Notes: generated by a model not told the origin, from the letters alone. A stretch of 64,000 nt of DNA from Zygaena filipendulae (GCA_907165275.2 OU015661.1:255501-319500), one strand, 5' to 3'. Counted from the stretch's first letter, positions 38,901 through 48,653 are shown. A program made the numbers and translations.

Positions 38901-41900
38901 AAGTATTCGCCTCACGTGAGAAAACCAGAGGAACCCAAGCATTCACGCACTCCTTCTCCAACTAAAACAGTGACTAAAACAACGGAGTACTCTACTGAAG
39001 AAGAAGTGTATTCAATACGCAAGGCCACTCGGGAGCCCTCAGATCACACTCCAAAGCATTCGTCTTCCGGGAGAACACCAGAGGAACCCAAGCATTCACG
39101 CACTCCTTCTCCAACTAAAACAGTGACTAAAACAACGGAGTACTCTAATGAAGAGAACGAGTACTTAACACGCAAGACCACTCGGGAGCCCTCAGATGAT
39201 ACTCCGAAGTATTCGCCTCACGTAAGGAAACCAGAGGAACCCAAGCATTCACGCACACCTTCTCCAACTAAAACAGTGACTAAAACAACGGAGTACTCTA
39301 CTGAAGAGAACGAGTACTCAACACGCAAGACCACTCGGGAGCCCTCAGATGATACTCCGAAGTATTCGCCTCACGTAAGGAAACCAGAGGAACCCAAGCA
39401 TTCACGCACTCCTTCTCCAACTAAAACAGTGACTAAAACAACGGAGTACTCTACTGAAGAGAACGAGCACTCAACACGCAAGACCACTCGGGAGCCCTCA
39501 GATGATACTCCTAAGTATTCGCCTCACGTAAGGAGACCAGAGGAACCCAAGCATTCACGCACTCCTTCTCCAACTAAAACAGTGACTAAAACAACGGAGT
39601 ACTCTACTGAAGAGAACGAGTACTCAACACGCAAGACCACTCGGGAGCCTTCAGCCTCAGATGATACTCCCAAACATCCTGGTCCTGCAAGAAAACAAGA
39701 AAAACCAAAACATTCACGAACACCATCTCCAACTAAAACAGTGAGAAAACCAGAAGAGTCTAAAAAGTTACGCACTTCTTCTCCAACTAAGACAGAACCT
39801 ACCAAGGACTTTCAAAAACCTAATGACTCTCGTACTTCTTCCAGTAGATCTGAACCGGAAAAATCTCCTACTCGCAAAACACCTTTTGAGTCTTCTGTAA
39901 TTCCTTCCACAAAACCTGAAAAACCATTACAAGTTACTAATAAAGAATCCATTAAATTGACCAACCAGACTAAGGAATTCATTAAGATTGAAAAAGATAC
40001 AGAGATTTCCGATAGAAAATCTAGTAAAGAGCCGTCATCTAACCGAGATTGTACTTCACCAAGTCGCGACAGGATTCCTGAAAATGTAAGTAAAAGTTTT
40101 CATGAACTTGATGAATCCTATACTGAAACTACTCAGGTCAATAACACTTTAAGAACTAAAGATGGTCCACGTAAAATATTTGAAAGAAAGGGTACCATAA
40201 ATGATAAACCACAGGATAGGCAAATGCCAACAAAATTACCTTCAAGAAATGTGTCACCTACTAAGAAACCTGGGTATGTTACTCCTCTAAATATAGATAA
40301 AAGTGCGGAACCACCTACAAAAGTCAGAAGTACTTCTCCAAAAAAAGCTATTTCAACCTTCGAGCGACCACGTTCCCCTCAAATTCCCAAAACTAGTACT
40401 TTAAAATCTAGAGAACAAGCTCAAATACGTAAACCTACTTCTCCAATTAAATCAGAGAAAATTAATATCATTACCGAGACTAGAAAGTCAGGTAGTACAC
40501 CAAAACAGAACAGCTTTACTAAGACTACAGTCATAAAAAATGGCAGCAAAATATTACAATCCAACAAAACTGCTGAACAGACACATAAAAGCGTCAAAAA
40601 GGAGGATTCGTTCTCCAAAATACACTCATCAAATAAAACAAAACTTAAGCCAGAGATTCAAGTAAGCGAAATTTCTTCAACAAAATCCACAAAAACAACT
40701 TCCAAAATTCAAAAACCATCTCTCCAAGAGCCACAAAATAAATTAACAAGTAAACCTAAATCAGCCACTGCATTAAATACGTCAACAGACGACGATGACG
40801 TCATAATTGATGTGCAACAAGCTAAATCTTCAAGAGAGAATTCTCCTGATCGTATTTGTCCAACACCAATTAATTTCTTGGATGATGTGGGGACTCCGAG
40901 ATTCCCTGATGAAGTGAGCGAACCGGATGATGATTTCCGCAAACGAACACATCATACAATTCACGAAACGGAGACTATTGTGGATGATATTATTGAAATT
41001 TCTGAAGAAGATGAACTCTTTGTAAAGAGGACTGATGTAAATCGTTTTACAGAACCAGATGAATGTCTTCTTAGTGTCAATGATAAAGTGTCTCGGTTCA
41101 TAAATAAAGGAGAACCAACTAATAAACCTAAAAACACCAGTTTACAATTTATTAAAACCGAGAAACGGGTTCATTCAGATTCTGTGGATCAAAAATTGAA
41201 ATCAGATGAGTGTTTATTGTCAGTTTCTGAAAAAGTGAATAAATTCACTAAAGGCCCCAGAGATACAAAAGATAAAAAGAGCCCTTCACGTAACATTGTT
41301 GAGGAGTATGATAAGAATACGGTTTACCAAGACGATTATACAAAAATGAGTGTTAACGACAAAGCTCATTTATTTATTGAAACGGCTGAAAAGGTGAAAG
41401 TATCAAAGACTAAACCCTCACATAAGGTTGATAGACCTGAATTTGAAGATATAGATGATTCATTAAGGAGTGATGATTGCTTGCTCAGTGTTTCTGACAA
41501 GGTCAATAAGTTTGTCAAAACAGCAGAACAATTTTTGACTGAATCTCAAGAAACAGAAGATAAGGAGAAGAAAATCAGAGAGGAACACGAAAAGATTATG
41601 AGAAAAATTGTTCATGATTCAGATGAGGAGGCATGTGAGGAAGAGAGAGAAGTATCAAAAGAAATAGTATCAGACAAAAAGAATTTGGAACCCAGTGATA
41701 ACAAAACAAAACCCAAAGAAGGACCTTTATATGTTCGAACTACGGAAATTTCTAGTCAAAAGAAACCCACAGAAAAAGCACCAGTTGTAAAAATTACAAC
41801 TCTTCGTAGCAGTGAAGCGGTTAAAAAAGCTAAAGCTCTTTTTGAAAATATTGCTTCTACCACTCAAAATACAAAAGAAACAATGGGTAAAAATGTTACC

Positions 41901-44900
41901 AAACTAAGTGATTTAGGTGTGGTAAAAAAATCGGCTAAAACTGACTCAACTATTGGTCGTCATGCCTCTGTTGAGGATGAATTTAGTCAAAATGTGGATA
42001 GCGACAATGAAGTGGATACGCCTCAGTCATTAATATTTAAAGATCACTCAACTACTACCCGCGCTCGACCTCATGAATCTGGACGAGAACATGAAGAAAA
42101 ATCACAATATAGTAGTCCTAATCGTGCCACGACTCAATCTCCAGAGTTTTACAGAAATACTACACCAATCCAAAAAACTGAGACAACTACAACAACTAAA
42201 ACAGTGTTGTCGAGATACTCTGCTGGTCAACGACCAAGTACACCTAAACAAAGCCACCCTGAGGATGAGATACCAGGAAAACCACAATACAATATGCCTG
42301 GTTACTTACGTCCTACTAAAACTAGTCAGATTAGAGATGAGATCAAAACTACTGAAGATAATGAAGTGAGCAGTCGGCGAGGCAGCGGAAAGTTTGGAGT
42401 AGAACTTCGCAGGACAAGCGTCGAAAGATCGCCAGCGAGCAGCGAGCGGCGGCGCAGCGTCGAGCATCACCAGCCCTGCATCGAGGACATATTTGACATT
42501 GACCTCCTGGAACAAATGGTAAATAAATACCAACTGTGCATGCTTACAATGATTTTACTTTTAACGGTGATGTATATATTCTACCAATGACTATTTTATC
42601 ATTTTCAGTTGGAAAAGGTCGTGGGTTACGAGCAGAGGCGACGAATCAGGGCTCAAATAAGAATCGCTAAGAAGGGAATAGAAACAGAACAGATAGATAC
42701 TAACACTTATACTAAATCAGTGAAGTATAGAACAGTAAGTACGCCGAAAAGTCGGTCTCCTGACCACCAGTCAAAGTCCTTCTCTCAGAAAGCTACCACA
42801 CCGGACCGCAGAACGCCGATATCCACTCCACAGAAGACATTATCTCCCGACCGTACACCTCCAAAGGATGTCATAAAACCGGTGATCAATGGTAAACTTA
42901 AAGAGGTACAAAATGGTGGGGACAAACGTCAAAGAACACACAGTCCTGAAAAACCATTACCAAAACCAACACTAAAAATGAGAAGCCCAGTACGTAAACT
43001 GAGTCCGGAGAAAATAACTAAAACTCAGTCTTCGACTAAAATGGCAAACCCTAAGCCTAAAACTAATCGTTTTAATGAATATGCAACTGCTTACATGAAA
43101 AAAGTTGGGCTTAACGAGTTAGAAAAAAATAAAATTAATGAGACTAAAATTAAAAAGGCTACTGATGTGGAAGAACTCAGAACTGAAGAAGTTAGAGAAC
43201 ATAAAATATCTGAGACTAAATCGTCATCGATATCAAAAACTCACACTGAAAGATCTTCTTCCAAGGACCTAATAGAAGTGAAGCATTTGAACGGCAAACG
43301 CTCATCATCGCCCGAGAAGAAACATAGCCCTGAACGGAAGCCACATAGTCCTATCGACAGACTGCACCAACGGTCGCCTAGTCCAGACTTCAAGCGTCCC
43401 AAAACTGAAAGTTGCAAAAAAGAGACCATTATAAAAACAGTTTATGATATCGACAAGAAAACACTACCTAAACAAGTTCAGGAGGATAAGCCTTCCTGGG
43501 TGACCAGCAGAAACTTGAAAAAGATCACATCAGAAACTCGAACGTTTAGCAACAAAAAGATTGAATGCGAGAAGCCGAAATATAGAGCCCCCAGTCCATC
43601 GAAGGTTATCACTAAGCCGATAGATGTGATAACGTCGAGTTATGGCCCGGGACCACTGGACGCAGATGGCAGACCTCTCTTCGGCATCAAGGCACTGAGG
43701 AACGGCGCAACAAACTACCAAGGTTTGTCCTTTTTAATCTCATGAAAACTCATATAAATTGGAATGGGTGATCGAAGAATCTATTTTACTACTTCTAAGA
43801 AGAAAAAAAACGTTAATTTAACAATATTATCAGCTGTGTGTCTGTGTTCATGGTGGAGGTCATGGATGTGGGATCAAGTTCAAAAATATAATCGCCTATG
43901 CATTATCCAATGTGGATTTTTTTATTTTCGATTATCGAGAGTACTGTTTTTTTTAATAACAATAATCCTCTACCTTCACATCCACATAACTCCGTATACA
44001 AAGCACAAACACATCAGCTGTCTCGACTGTTCCTGATGACTGATGTTATGATTTTTGAAGACGTCCGCTACCTCATCGGTATACACATTGCATGGCATTT
44101 ACAATTCATTAACTGAAAAGTAAGCATGAAAGTAAACATTTACTCAGCTGACACACCCGTACTCGAACTGGCGAGGCTTATCGTATTTAGTCACCGTACA
44201 CTCTTGTTACAGGAGAACATTGCTACCTTTGTTTGGCTTCGGATTATACAGAAGTGTCTAATAAGTAATAATGTCAGCACGTTCGTAACTCATATTGTTT
44301 AGTTGAAACTAAATTTCATTTTTTGTACTCCCACAGTGCGCGGAACAGTGGTTCGCGAGGAGTACCACTCCCGCAACGGCTCGGCGCCGCAAGGCAGCGT
44401 GTCGGTGACGGCGTACTCCTCGCAACCCGAGGAGCTGGAGCGGCTGCTGGCGGCGCAGGGGGAGCGCCCCTCGCGGCTGCACGGCCTCGCCGCCATCACT
44501 ACCACCAAGAAGTTCGGTGGTGACACGGGAACCACTTACACGGAAACGCGTACTGTGAGTGCTTTTTTACTCAATTTAGAATTTTGCGATCAATGATCGT
44601 ATCGTTCCAATAAATATGTATGATTTCGTTGAAATTTGAATAGAATTTGAATTTGGTTCACAATCGAGAAGAGCATAGTCATATTATAGACGAACAATAA
44701 ATTAAACGTTAAATCACAATTCACAATTGTCGGACGAGAAATCGAATGGAAAGTCAGGCCCGTTATTCTTTCATGTCTTTTATGTTATGATGTACCTACA
44801 GATTAAAATGTACGTTGCTGATTGAACTGAAACAATCTGAATGACGTCAGTTTTTGCTTTTACCGCGTAGACGCAAAGCTTCTTTCGATCGATTCTGCGT

Positions 44901-47900
44901 TGACAAGTGGAACTTTATAGGGAGTACTTTTTGTTGCAGAAAGAGGAGCGCGCCGCTCTCGATCATTTCACGAACAGCGACCGCCGAGTGACCGAGAGCC
45001 GGGTGGAAGACGTGATGCAGTACTGCACAGTGCGGGACATGGCCGACACTAGGACCATCAGCGACACGTCCACTGAGACGAGGATAGAGGACGTCACAGA
45101 GTACAAGAGTGTCGACAGCAAACGCGGGCAGAGGAAGGGAGATGGAGAGAGCAGAGGAACCGTCACGAGTCGCGAGCAGCGGAGTGAAGACCTGAGGGTG
45201 AAGAGAGGAGAGAAGGTGGACAGCAAACGCGGACAGACGGAGCGGGTGGAGCGGAGGGAGGACAAACAGAATGTCCGACAGAGCTCTGTCAAGTCGCTCA
45301 CCGAGAAGTACATCAAAAGTGCATGTAAGTAGTTTATCTATTGGTTGTATTTGATTTGGTATTATAGAATGCATCTTGGAAAACATAGTGTGAAAAAACA
45401 TAGCTAGTCGTGCGCAATCCCAAAAATATAGTAACTAAATAAAATACCTACCTAATTAGCTAGAGAGCTGATTGCTCTACCAGCTCTATATACGATAAAA
45501 ATAAGTACTTAATATGATAAACTCCTGATTGAAAAATGGTGGCAATATTCGTGCAGTTTCTTTGCCAGAATCTACACTAATAAACAGGTAAAGTTTGTAT
45601 GTTTGTAAATTTCGATAACCTCTGTAACTACTGAACTGTTACTGATACAAAGTACAAAGCTACAGAGAAATAGAATAATTTTTAACTCGGAGCATAATAT
45701 ATTCCCGCGGGAATAGGTACCTAGCGAAATTTATGCGGGTGGAAGTACGGGGATAAATTAATAAGATTTTATTCGTGGACGTGGACTAATGCTATTGCGA
45801 GGATGAGAAACTAAATAATGCACATTATGTATAACTAGCTGTGCCCCGCGGTAATCCAAATCCGTTCAGCCGTTTTTGCGTGATTGAGATAAGAGCTCGT
45901 AAGCGCATTTTCTTCCGACTTGCTTCAAATTTATAGTCACTGCTCAGCTCCTATACGTCTTAGCGTTATGTTATATAGCCTATAACCTGCCCAGGAGTAT
46001 GGACTACAATCGTACCAAGTTTGGTTAAAATCCCTTCAGTAGTTTTTGACCCATGCGTGCACAGACAGACAGACACAACAAATTTACTGATTGCATTTTC
46101 GGCATCAGTATCGACCACCTCCATTCATCTTCCAATATTAATTTTGAATATATATTCAATGTACAGAATTGACCTCTCTACAGTTTTATTATAAGTAATA
46201 TAGATATGGCGCGAAGGGAACATTTTGATTATTGTATGTTATTTATTTCATTTGAGTTTTACCTATTACAAAGAAATATTAAAAGGTATTAAGAGAATAG
46301 GAATATATTTTGAGATTAGCCTAATATTAATTATTATTAATAATTAATTAGCATTAAATTAAAAGAGCGAAAACTCGAAAAGAAAGCATTCGTAACCAAA
46401 CCCTATACTTACTCAGCTCGGATACCAATTAGTGAATTTATATCTAATGTTTTATTTTACTCGTCCTTAAACTTCAAGGCCTTACAAGCCTCGGCGGTAA
46501 TGTGGCTATCGCCCGTGCCGGCTCAGTGCGCGCTGACCCTGCTTCAGTCTCGCGCAAAACTTTCGTAATAATAATAATTTACACACTTTGCGACTTTACT
46601 TGTGCACTTTCGCAACTGGTTTCGCAGCCGCAGTCACAGACCACAGTCGGCCGTCGGTACCTAGAGTAGAGACACACCTCGCTCATTGTATTTTTTCGAA
46701 TTTGCAGAAATTTATGTTATAGTTTAAAAGTGCCAGTGTTTTTTTTTTTAAGTTTAAATATCTGACAAGTATCTAATAATGCGCCTGTACCCCACAGCGC
46801 AGGCGCCGCGGGGCGACCGCGCCGCCTACCCGAAGGCAGGCCTCATCCTGCGCTCTGCCAGCTTGAAGGACAACCTCTCCAGCGACTCTGACACACACGG
46901 TACGTGTTCTTCGCTTTTTCTTTCTCTTTCTTAATTAAGCTATCTAAGATTTTATCGCTCGTCCAAGATTTCTTTTATTTTGTTTTTATATTCAACTTTT
47001 GATTAGTATTTTCCAGTTATTTTAAACTTATTACTATTTTTTATTCCATGCAACATTATGTCTATATTCGCACTTCGCTATACTAGGACACATTCACTGC
47101 CCTAACTCGTAGAATCTGATAGGACATATTAATTGAAGTCAGTGTTTATTTATTGCTTTAAAATATATATCGTATTTATTTATTATTTTTAAATCATTAA
47201 GGTTAAATTGACGAGAGATGACCAACCGCAATAAATATTTCGGACAAGCGTTAATTGATCGGATCGGAAAAAAATTAAATTATAAGCCCACTTTCTAACA
47301 AGCTGTTGTTGTCGTTTATAATACTAGCATAGGATCCGATAAACATATATTTAGTAGGAACTTATTATCCCAATATTATAAATGCAAATGTGAGTAGGTA
47401 GAAAATCCTAGTCTACTTTCTATTCCGGGATTCCCGAGGGACGTCCGAAACTAATGGGAGTAAAACCGCAGGGAATAGCTATTAGATATATCTACCTACG
47501 AGTAGAACACATATAATTATGAAAATCACTTTTCTTTTTCATAATAAATATTATGTAAATTCGATCACCTTAATGAGCATTAGCACCTATTATTGCTTTT
47601 TATCTATTATTGCTTTTATGGTCGCCACTGAAAATTATGGACCGCACATGCTGAGTGGTAGCTGTTTTGGTACATTGCCTAAATTTTAAAATTGTATAAG
47701 TCACATAGTTGGTACCAAATAAACATATAGTCTATACTACTATAGTCTATTCATAGTCTATCCGTCTCCACTCCTCTCCGTGCGGCTTCGATTGCTTACC
47801 TTCTTGCGCTGCAGCAGGCGTGGCTCGCAGCGGCAGCGAGCGCAGCCTGTGCTCGGACGAGGGCGCGGCGGCGGCCAGCTCCAGCGCCAGACCCCACGAG

Positions 47901-48653
47901 CGCTCCACCACCACCACCACTACCACCACCAGCCACCACCGCACCGGGGAGCGCTCCTTCCTCGACAGCAGCACCAAGGTCACCGGCGTGCAGGACATAC
48001 TCACCAGGATGAAGAACGCCGACATCGGTAAGGGATTAGTATAGTGAGGGTATAAATTTATTCATTAGTGCATCGTGACGTCATCATCGCTCTATATACA
48101 TCAGTATAAAATTAAATGAATTAATGCACTTATTTATTTACCTATTGACACACCACCTGAAAAGCAAATACTGTAAGGTTGAACGCTTGTAGAGTCCAAT
48201 CTCCATGTCCTGCACACTGATCGGAATACTATAAGCTCCCTCAGCCAAGCGTTTATAGTTCAGTTTAGCATGGCCACGTGAAAACGATTCCGTTGCTTAG
48301 TTGAATATACGTTAACGACTATAGATAGACGACTTGACTTAGGCGGATGATACGTATACTTATTAGAAAAAGCATTTTGTTAACGTTCCGTTCGTTACAG
48401 TAACTATCAACTTGAAAACAAACAAATGAACATAAAGTATCACCGACTGTGCTCGCAGTGTATAGTATGTGTGTATATGTGTGTATATGTGTGTACGTGT
48501 GTGTGTGTGTGTTCAGTGATCGAGGACGGGGACACGTGCGAGGACAGCGAGGCGCGCGCGCTGCTCAACAAGTTCCTCGGCGCCACCGTGCTGATGGCCG
48601 GCATGCAGGGCCACGTGGCCGACCAGCCCGCCGGGAAGCTGCTCCTCGCGCAG
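29858..48653 (+). CDS. SMTN-like: smoothelin-like giant cytoskeletal protein gene, coding span of 10 exons, 3' end not in window
   Basis: Ten exons join in one open frame: 29858-29911, 31064-31178, 31480-31605, 31717-42518, 42609-43722, 44337-44554, 44940-45324, 46798-46899, 47818-48027 and 48517-48653. Together they are 13,263 nt (4,421 codons), and every junction has GT..AG and matching phase. Two copies of the short smoothelin-type helical domain are visible, each with a D-LL-x-x-M core followed by R-K/R-x-I-R. Smoothelins are actin-associated proteins with such domains and a C-terminal calponin-homology (CH) domain; Drosophila CG34417 is the likely fly counterpart (from memory, not searched). 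The rest is low-complexity, basic and rich in Ser/Thr-Pro, so probably disordered and phosphorylated. No signal peptide is seen; a cytosolic cytoskeletal location is inferred. The last visible exon ends at a donor in phase 0, and no CH domain is found downstream. Family call strong; exact orthology less so. Confidence 0.85.
29937..30158 (+). mobile_element. Helitron-like element 25 bp after coding exon 1
   Basis: It runs from TCCTACTAATATTATAAACG to CCGCGGGGCACAACTAG and starts 25 bases after the exon 1 boundary. The donor itself (GTGAGT at 29912) is untouched. Confidence 0.85.
30441..30740 (-). mobile_element. MITE family D, downstream inverted copy
   Basis: Reverse complement of 28836-29160 with moderate divergence (GACTAATTTTTATTTTTTAG at the left, AAAAGTAGTCCACATCCCC at the right). 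Coding exon 1 lies between the two copies. Confidence 0.7.
31064..31178 (+). CDS. SMTN-like: coding exon 2: second half of smoothelin domain 1
   Basis: The acceptor is at 31061-31063 (TTACAG) and the donor is GTATGG at 31179, phase 1. The exon encodes WQQTEDFSRKKEIRAHMYRL and then an Arg/Glu-rich helix ending near SPQPTIDGK. With exon 1 it completes the smoothelin-type module: a conserved acidic-leucine helix, then a basic R-K-K-x-I-R helix. Codon use is G+C-rich. An open frame on the opposite strand covers this exon but is only its shadow. Confidence 0.85.
31480..31605 (+). CDS. SMTN-like: coding exon 3 of smoothelin-like gene
   Basis: The acceptor follows a pyrimidine-rich stretch (CCGACAG, 31473-31479). 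It keeps the frame from exon 2, giving a peptide with SFADQTFQSMKSKEVRDAAS and ending ELVYRGQ. Two donors in the same phase are possible: GTGCAC at 31606 (preferred, context CAAG) and GTCAAG at 31600. The second would drop Gly-Gln. The downstream intron is only 111 bp. The acceptor-like CAG at 31502 would shift the frame and was not used. Confidence 0.75.
31717..42518 (+). CDS. SMTN-like: coding exon 4: giant 10.8 kb exon with 26-unit repeat array and first half of smoothelin domain 2
   Basis: The acceptor CTTTTCAG ends at 31716; the frame is open to the phase-0 donor at 42519 (3,601 codons including the split first one). It starts DLKALSNAGWNVESEN. Next come an Arg/Asp/Thr-rich stretch (about 32000-33200) with short Asp-rich repeats at 32790-32990, then a Ser/Pro basic region with many SPDRK-like motifs (33230-34400). 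The tandem array lies at 35660-39640: 26 units of 51 residues (153 bp), each with SDDTPKYSPHVRKPEEPKHS and SRTPSPTKTVTKTTEY motifs. More Ser/Pro-basic sequence follows. An acidic C-terminal part (40790-41640) has four copies of a D/M-x-x-LLSV-x-DKV-like motif. The exon ends in DIFDIDLLEQM, the first half of smoothelin domain 2. The chain looks disordered, with dense Ser/Thr-Pro sites for proline-directed kinases (inference). GTG at 31935 is not a start; the frame is open upstream to the acceptor. Confidence 0.9.
35660..39640 (+). repeat. in-frame tandem array, 26 units of 153 bp (51 residues)
   Basis: Unit length was measured from successive AAGACCACTCGGG starts (for example 35808 and 35961). 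Most units are almost identical in DNA, third codon positions included. Two unit types are seen: a common one with KYSPHVRKP and a rarer one with KHSSSGRTP (units 10-12, 18 and 23). Units 4, 9, 11, 17 and 22 end in EEEVYS instead of ENEYS. A degenerate 27th unit (about 39640-39760) leads out of the array. All units keep frame, so the array is translated. Confidence 0.95.
38241..39770 (+). repeat. higher-order duplication of five 153 bp units (765 bp period)
   Basis: GTGTATTCAATACGC occurs at 38241 and again at 39006, exactly 765 bp (5 x 153) apart. Each is followed by the same order of variant units: KHSSSG type, then an EYSNEENEYL unit, then common units, one with CACACCTTCTCC instead of CACTCCTTCTCC. 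Small differences between the blocks (an Arg for His at about 38631, and a His for Tyr at about 39467) show that they are separate copies. Confidence 0.9.
42519..42608 (+). other. 90 bp intron splitting smoothelin domain 2, open at its 5' end
   Basis: This short intron (GTAAAT...TTTTCAG) reads in frame from exon 4 for 23 codons before a stop at 42588-42590. The read-through peptide is hydrophobic (CMLTMILLLTVMYIFY) and ends one residue after that stretch. Confidence 0.75.
42609..43722 (+). CDS. SMTN-like: coding exon 5: second half of smoothelin domain 2 and Ser/Pro-rich linker
   Basis: The acceptor TTTTCAG ends at 42608. The exon opens with LEKVVGYEQRRRIRAQIRIA, the basic helix of a smoothelin module, joining in phase 0 to DIFDIDLLEQM of exon 4. 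The middle is again basic and Ser/Pro-rich (SPDH, SPDR, SPEK and SPER motifs). The 3' end carries a compact, non-repetitive stretch with SSYGPGPLDADGRPLFGIKA, probably the most conserved segment of this exon. The donor is GTTTGT at 43723, phase 1. Confidence 0.85.
43723..44336 (+). other. intron between coding exons 5 and 6
   Basis: 614 bp of A+T-rich sequence with GT..AG borders. The open frames in it are compositional; no repeat family is recognised. Confidence 0.75.
44337..44554 (+). CDS. SMTN-like: coding exon 6 of smoothelin-like gene
   Basis: The acceptor CCCACAG ends at 44336. The peptide begins (V)RGTVVREEYHSRNGS and includes ELERLLAAQGERPSRLHGLA, then ITTTKKFGGDTGTTYTETRT up to a GTGAGT donor at 44555 (phase 0). 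It is very G+C-rich compared with the giant exon. The stretch from about 44430 to 44490 could form an amphipathic helix. No known domain is recognised apart from belonging to this gene. Confidence 0.85.
44555..44939 (+). other. intron between coding exons 6 and 7
   Basis: 385 bp, GTGAGT to TTGCAG. Nothing further seen. Confidence 0.8.
44940..45324 (+). CDS. SMTN-like: coding exon 7: charged Arg/Glu/Asp-rich segment
   Basis: The acceptor TTGTTGCAG ends at 44939 and the donor is GTAAGT at 45325 (phase 1). The product is highly charged, with internal near-repeats: TESRVEDVMQYCTV and TETRIEDVTEYKSV (each in the pattern T-E-R-x-E-D-V-x-x-Y), and VDSKRGQ twice. It ends SLTEKYIKSA. It may form helical, coiled structure. 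Antisense open frames over it are shadows caused by its G+C-rich codons. Confidence 0.85.
45325..46797 (+). other. intron between coding exons 7 and 8
   Basis: Helitron-like fragments lie near 45580-45755 and 45836-45890. A G+C-richer patch at 46480-46560 and 46610-46680 (CGCAGCCGCAGTCACAGACC) lies shortly before exon 8 and could be regulatory, but has no clear donor. Confidence 0.7.
46798..46899 (+). CDS. SMTN-like: coding exon 8 of smoothelin-like gene
   Basis: The acceptor CCCCACAG ends at 46797. The in-frame peptide contains APRGDRAAYPKAGLILRSAS and SLKDNLSSDSDTH and ends at a GTACGT donor (46900), phase 1. An AG five bases inside the exon would break the frame and was rejected. The Ser/Asp cluster resembles a casein-kinase-2-type site (inference). 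Confidence 0.8.
46900..47814 (+). other. intron between coding exons 8 and 9
   Basis: A+T-rich, with one degraded Helitron-like element (about 47368-47482, ending GGGAATAGCTATT). No exon seen. Confidence 0.7.
47818..48027 (+). CDS. SMTN-like: coding exon 9: Ser/Ala/Thr-rich, with tandem acceptor
   Basis: The acceptor is a GCAGCAG tandem, so the exon may start at 47815 or 47818; the two differ by one codon in the same frame. The peptide includes VARSGSERSLCSDEGAAAAS, a run of eight threonines from ACC/ACT codons, and SSTKVTGVQDILTRMKNADI. The donor is GTAAGG at 48028, phase 1. The last part (QDILTRMKNADI) looks like a helix leading into exon 10. Confidence 0.85.
48235..48347. mobile_element. 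diverged MITE family C copy
   Basis: GCTCCCTCAGCCAAG at the left and CTTGACTTAGG at the right resemble family C ends; the interior has diverged and shortened. Confidence 0.4.
48466..48511 (+). repeat. TG/TATG microsatellite at the acceptor of exon 10
   Basis: TATGTG units grade into (GT)n and run into the TTCAG acceptor that ends at 48516, replacing the usual pyrimidine tract. Confidence 0.9.
48517..48653 (+). CDS. SMTN-like: coding exon 10, last visible exon of smoothelin-like gene
   Basis: The acceptor GTTCAG ends at 48516, directly after a long TG-repeat tract. The peptide runs IEDGDTCEDSEARALLNKFL, then GATVLMAGMQGHVADQPAGK and LLLAQ, to a GTACGT donor at 48654 (phase 0). The segment is acidic, then hydrophobic and helical. 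It is not a CH domain. The open donor shows that the coding region continues downstream. Confidence 0.85.

Noticed and set aside
35660..39640. Regular repeats as a CRISPR array or satellite DNA
   Set aside because: Units are 153 bp, contiguous, without spacers, and keep a coding frame; the genome is eukaryotic.
31935..42590. Single ORF of 3,551 codons taken as a complete gene with its own start and stop
   Set aside because: The first codon is GTG in a frame that is open upstream to the acceptor at 31716, and the stop lies in the intron after 42518. It is one exon of a larger gene.
44847..45401. 184-residue minus-strand ORF
   Set aside because: Antisense shadow of exon 7, which itself joins in phase with its neighbours.
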